Shown here: one piece after another, positions 60,660 to 64,000 of the stretch
Position numbering within the stretch: position 1 is the first letter of the stretch
How the letters are laid out: each line of letters opens with the position of its first letter
Origin: Planococcus citri
Taxonomy: Eukaryota > Arthropoda > Insecta > Hemiptera > Pseudococcidae
Direction of reading: 5' to 3'
DNA: 64,000 nucleotides
Assembly: GCF_950023065.1 (NCBI RefSeq)
Contig: NC_088679.1
Span: 9,052,001 to 9,116,000 of the forward strand
Translations under genes and position numbers: made by a program
The notes under the pieces: generated by a model
Seen by the model: only the letters and a program-made list of their open reading frames with translations
What the model was told of the DNA's origin: nothing
The model's database searches: none

Positions 60660-61391
60660 CTATTGTGTCATGGCTTCAAGGTCATTGATCCTGCTGTCTG
60701 ACTCCTCAAGGTCATATGTTTTCCCGTCTGGCCTCTCAAGGTCATTGAACTGTCGGTCTGGCTTCCCAAGGCCATCTGTCAGTGTCTGGTCTCTCAAGGC
60801 AATTGACCTGTCTGTCTACTGTCTAGCTTTTCAAGATCGTCCGGCTGGTCCCTCAAGGTCATTGACCCATCTGACTGACTTCTCCAGGTCGTCTGTTTGG
60901 TTGTCTGACCTATAAAGGTCATTGACCCATCTGTCTGGGTTCACAAGGTCGTCTCTCTGTCTATCTGACCCATATAAAGATCATTCACTTATCTGCCTGA
61001 CTTCCAAAGGTCGTCTGGCTGGCTGGCTGGCTTTTTAAGGTCATTGACCCGGCTATCTGACTTCTCAATGTTATCTGTTTTCCTGTCTGGACCCTCAAGG
61101 CCATTGACCTGTCTGTCTGGCTTCTCAAAATCATCCAGCTGATCACTCAAGACCATTGACTCATCTGACTGACTTCTCAAGGTCGTCTGTTTGGTCGTCT
61201 GACATATCATGGTCAATGACCCATCTATCTGGCTTCCCAGTTCCAAAGGTTGTATGTCTACCAGTCTAGTCTCTATCAAGGTCATTAACCCATCTGTTGG
61301 GGTTCCCAAGGTCGTCTTTCTGTGTGTCTGACCCCTATCAAGATCATTGACTTATAGGTCTGACTTCCAAAGGTCGTCTGTCGACTTCTTT

Positions 61392-62716
61392 CCTGCCATG
61401 GGTGACATGGCAGATTTATACGGGAGTAGTACCATCTTGTAGCTCTCATCACGGGGAACAAGGGGCACTAGTCTGTATATTGTAGCACTACCCTAAGCTG
61501 AGGGATGGAAGAAACCTATGGTATGTGTCCATCCTCAGCATTCAAAAAATACTTCAACTTTATCCACTATGTAAGGTGGGACCGAGTGTTCCCACTTTCA
61601 CACATAAGAAATAATATCCTTTTGGACAATCCTGCTCTAGGAGATCTCTTTCTGAGGTAGTTAAGGGTACAGTGGTGCCCGGAGACCTCCTAGGCCTACC
61701 CCTAAATGGGAGATGGGTCGGGGGTCGCTCCAAATCCGCGGAAGGGGGGAATGGGCTACATCCTAGGGTGACCACTCCCTCAACCCCAAAGTGGTGGGAG
61801 CGATTCTGGGATACTGCCTAGGAGCTCCGGGCCTTTGGCCTGGTGCTGGGGGGGGTGGGTCAGCAGTCCCAACCAAAACTGGGGCCTCCCACTCACCGCG
61901 GCTCCAGGACCACTGGGTGGCCGAACCGTCCCCTCCCCCTCCTAGTCTTAAGCAAAATTGAAACACTCTCAATCCTGGCTTAGTTTAAGTTGTACATAGT
62001 TTTATAGCTAAATTCTAGTATTAAGTTTGTCATTTAGTGTTAGAATTTACATCACCCTCCCCTTAAACTTAAGATTGTACTGGTATTATTTCTGCGGAAG
62101 GGGCGGGGCTTAGGCTCCGCCCTCCACACCGCAGGGATAAGTAATTATAAGATGTAAATAATATTCATTAATAAACCTTTTTAAAAAAAAAAAAAAAAAA
62201 CCTACAAGCCCCTCTATCTATTCATGGGAAGAAACTACGGGCTTCTAAAGTCTAGAAAATGAGCAAACCAAAAAATGAAAATTTGCCAAAATGAAAAATT
62301 TGACCAAGGGAACTTGTAGAACATTTTTTTAGATGAAAATTGCAATTTTTGGGATTAGTCTACCTTCATTTTTGAAGGACCCACGCAGTTTTGAAGTTTT
62401 AAAACAGATGAATTTCTGAAAAATTTCAAATTTACTCAAATTGATCTGTTTCAAAACTTCAAAATTGCATGGATCTTTCAAAAATGGAAGTAGGCTAATC
62501 CCAAAAATTGCAATTTTCATATAAAAAAATGTTCTACAAGTTCCCTTGGTCAAATTTTTCATTTTTTGGTTTTGCTCACTTTCTAGACTTTAGAGGCCCG
62601 TAGTTTCTTCCCATGAATAGATAGAGGGGCTTGTAGGCAGTGCCCCTTGTTCCCCGTGATGAGAGCTACAAGATGGTACTACTCCCGTATAAATCTGCCA
62701 TGTCACCCATGGCAGG
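61392..62716. mobile_element. Foldback element in the minisatellite, itself split by a retroposon
   Basis: The left arm begins CCTGCCATGGGTGACATGGC and runs to GGGGCACT (61469), then resumes after the insertion at 62201 (CCTACAAGCCCCTCTATCTA). The right arm is the inverse, ending TGTCACCCATGGCAGG at 62716. Without the insertion the arms are about 290 bp with a short loop near 62420. The tip itself contains CTGCCATG...CATGGCAG. No clear target duplication. Confidence 0.88.
61470..62200 (+). mobile_element. 731-bp polyadenylated retroposon inside the foldback left arm
   Basis: The insert interrupts the arm between GGGGCACT and CCTACAAG, ends with AATAAA (62170-62175) and 18 A residues (62183-62200), and is more GC-rich than its surroundings. 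A 3' hairpin (GGGCGGGGC-TTA-GGCTCCGCCC) lies near 62101-62125. No ORF with recognised domains; probably the 3' end of a LINE or a SINE. The other arm shows that one base (G) was lost at the junction. Confidence 0.75.
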
Positions 62717-63075
62717 GGTCATTGACCCGGCTCTATGGTTTCTCAAGGTTATCTGTTTTCCCGTTTGACCTCTCAACATCATTGACTTGTCTGTCTATAG
62801 CTTCCCAAGGCTACCGTCTGGCCTCTCAAAACCGTCCGGCTGGTCTCGTAAGATCATAGACCTATTTGTCTTGCGTCTCAAGGTCGTATGTCTACTTGTC
62901 TGGTCCCTATCAAGGTCACTGATCCATCTGTCTGGCTTCCCAAGGTCGCCTATCTGTCTTCTCAGAGTTATTGACCTGTTTGCCTGACTTCTCAAGGTCG
63001 TCTGTCTGACTGCCTAAGGTCATTGACCCTTCTGTATGGCTTCCCAAGGTCGTATGCCTATCTCTCGAGCCTCTC

Positions 63076-64000
63076 AGCAATTTAGTATTTTTTTTTTCAA
63101 GTTCTTATGAGTTATGAGTCTTTTTCAAGTTTTCAAAAGTCCAGCATAATGTCTGGAATTGAATGTAATTTTTTCCAAGTTCTTGAAAGTCAGATAAAAT
63201 ATTGTAATGTCAGATAAATGCTGTTCAAAAGATGCATCCGCATTTGAGCCGATTTCCAGCTGGACTCCTCGAATGCGTTTATTTTACCGAACAATTACAA
63301 AAAAAAATTCAAGAAATCTAAATTTTTTCTAAACATTTTTGTTGAAATTTGCACCAATGGTTAATATATCTTGTCTAAACGCTTCTCCGATCAAAAATTC
63401 CAGGCCATTCTGAAGCTCCCAGCGCAATTTTCGATTTCTCTAAAATTATAAAATTTCTCCAGAGAACGTGGAAATTAATCTGGTCAGCTAAAAATCGATT
63501 TTTGGATCATTTTCGGCCTATTTTCACATTTCAGCTAATTTCTAGGTGGACACCTCGAGCGCATTTTTTTAACCAACGGTTTCCATTTTACTTACCATTA
63601 AAAATACCTAGATACGTTGATCAAAAAAACGTGTACCTATTTGCTTTTAAGTGTTGACCTGGAAACGGCCTTAAATGTGATTAAATCCTTTAAACAGATC
63701 AAAAGACCTATCGTGCGATTCAAGGATAATCCAGAACTCGATTTTCATCTGACCAAATTAATTTTCACGTCCTCTGAAGAAATCAAAAATTAAGCTGGAT
63801 GAATCTACAGAGTGTCTCAAAATTGCAAAATTTGGATTCTAGGTGGGAGGGAGGGAGGGAGGGAGGGAGGGAGAAAGGAACGAACGGGGGTAGTTTTAAA
63901 CAAGATACAACCGTCGTTCAAATTTTAAAAATTTTCCTACAAACAGAAAAATATTCTGTTCGAGGGAGTTAGTTACATTTTCAAAAATTCGTCAAAAATC
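63076..64000. other. No gene; dispersed repeat and GGGA microsatellite
   Basis: A copy of the dispersed CCATTCTGAAGCTCCCAGCG family starts at about 63404. Two related blocks with GGACTCCTCGAATGCGTTT (63263) and GGACACCTCGAGCGCATTT (63547) suggest a tandem or repeated structure. A (GGGA)n microsatellite lies at 63845-63873. No coding feature. Confidence 0.5.

Larger units (their letters stand above)
60660..63075. repeat. 30-bp minisatellite, interrupted at 61392-62716
   Basis: Head-to-tail ~30-bp units such as CTCAAGGTCATTGACC followed by a CATCTGTCTGACTT-like half, alternating with CTCAAGGTCGTCTGT units. It runs 60660-61391 and resumes 62717-63075. Because 30 is divisible by three, the - strand keeps a frame encoding degenerate decapeptides (FEKPDRQVNG, LEGPDRKTDN, IEKSDSRVND), but without a start, splice sites or an outer gene this is not called as coding. 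Confidence 0.88.

Noticed and set aside
61560..61972. Open frames in the GC-rich retroposon
   Set aside because: No domain recognised; both lie antisense to the poly(A) end of the retroposon.

Overview
The window looks like AT-rich, intron/intergenic DNA from an arthropod nuclear genome, most likely an insect. The evidence is a neuroligin-type exon with eukaryotic splice sites, insect-type transposons (mariner, hAT, Helitron, CR1/jockey-like and RTE-like LINEs), long stretches with no coding potential, and no operon-like packing. A sap-feeding hemipteran (mealybug or scale) is only a guess. I find no complete gene. Only three segments look like host coding exons: a neuroligin-type exon on the + strand (57103-57258) and two paralogous tandem exons on the - strand (42978-43049, 42688-42771) from a gene I cannot name.

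Layout: 1-3.1 kb is gene-free apart from one 162-bp MITE. 3.1-5.2 kb is a 34-bp satellite built around TTCGCGAA. 9.1-11 kb is a diverged LTR-like repeat carrying a 991-bp element (9701-10691) with a perfect 9-bp target duplication and an ACGAC motif repeated about every 20 bp. 13.5-16.3 kb holds a foldback, a rearranged 855-bp mariner, tRNA-derived SINE heads and a jockey-type reverse transcriptase (RT) relic. 19.1-22 kb is a minisatellite split by a decayed LINE that itself carries two MITEs. 29.76-30.51 kb is the 3' end of a CR1-like LINE. 32985-35648 is a non-autonomous Helitron with an internal ~180-bp array. 35.8-39.6 kb holds a CGCG-rich composite element with a perfect 35-bp inverted repeat, a hAT MITE and a second LTR-like copy. 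45026-46567 and 48382-52261 are large foldback elements. 54.1-56.45 kb is an RT relic opened by a hAT MITE and by a TIR element that itself contains another MITE. 60.66-63.07 kb is a 30-bp minisatellite interrupted by a foldback that carries a polyadenylated retroposon.

The main pattern is that many of the TIR/foldback elements, from clearly different families, are internally filled with many copies of one short motif specific to that element (ACGAC, GATC, GGTCC, GCATG, CGCG, ACCAGTGG and others). In the best case the motif is spaced at about two helical turns. I read these as possible transposase-binding or hairpin-forming arrays. Three elements share GGG...CCC ends and 9-bp target duplications. 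The neuroligin exon lies inside large introns, so much of the right-hand part of the window may be intron of that gene.
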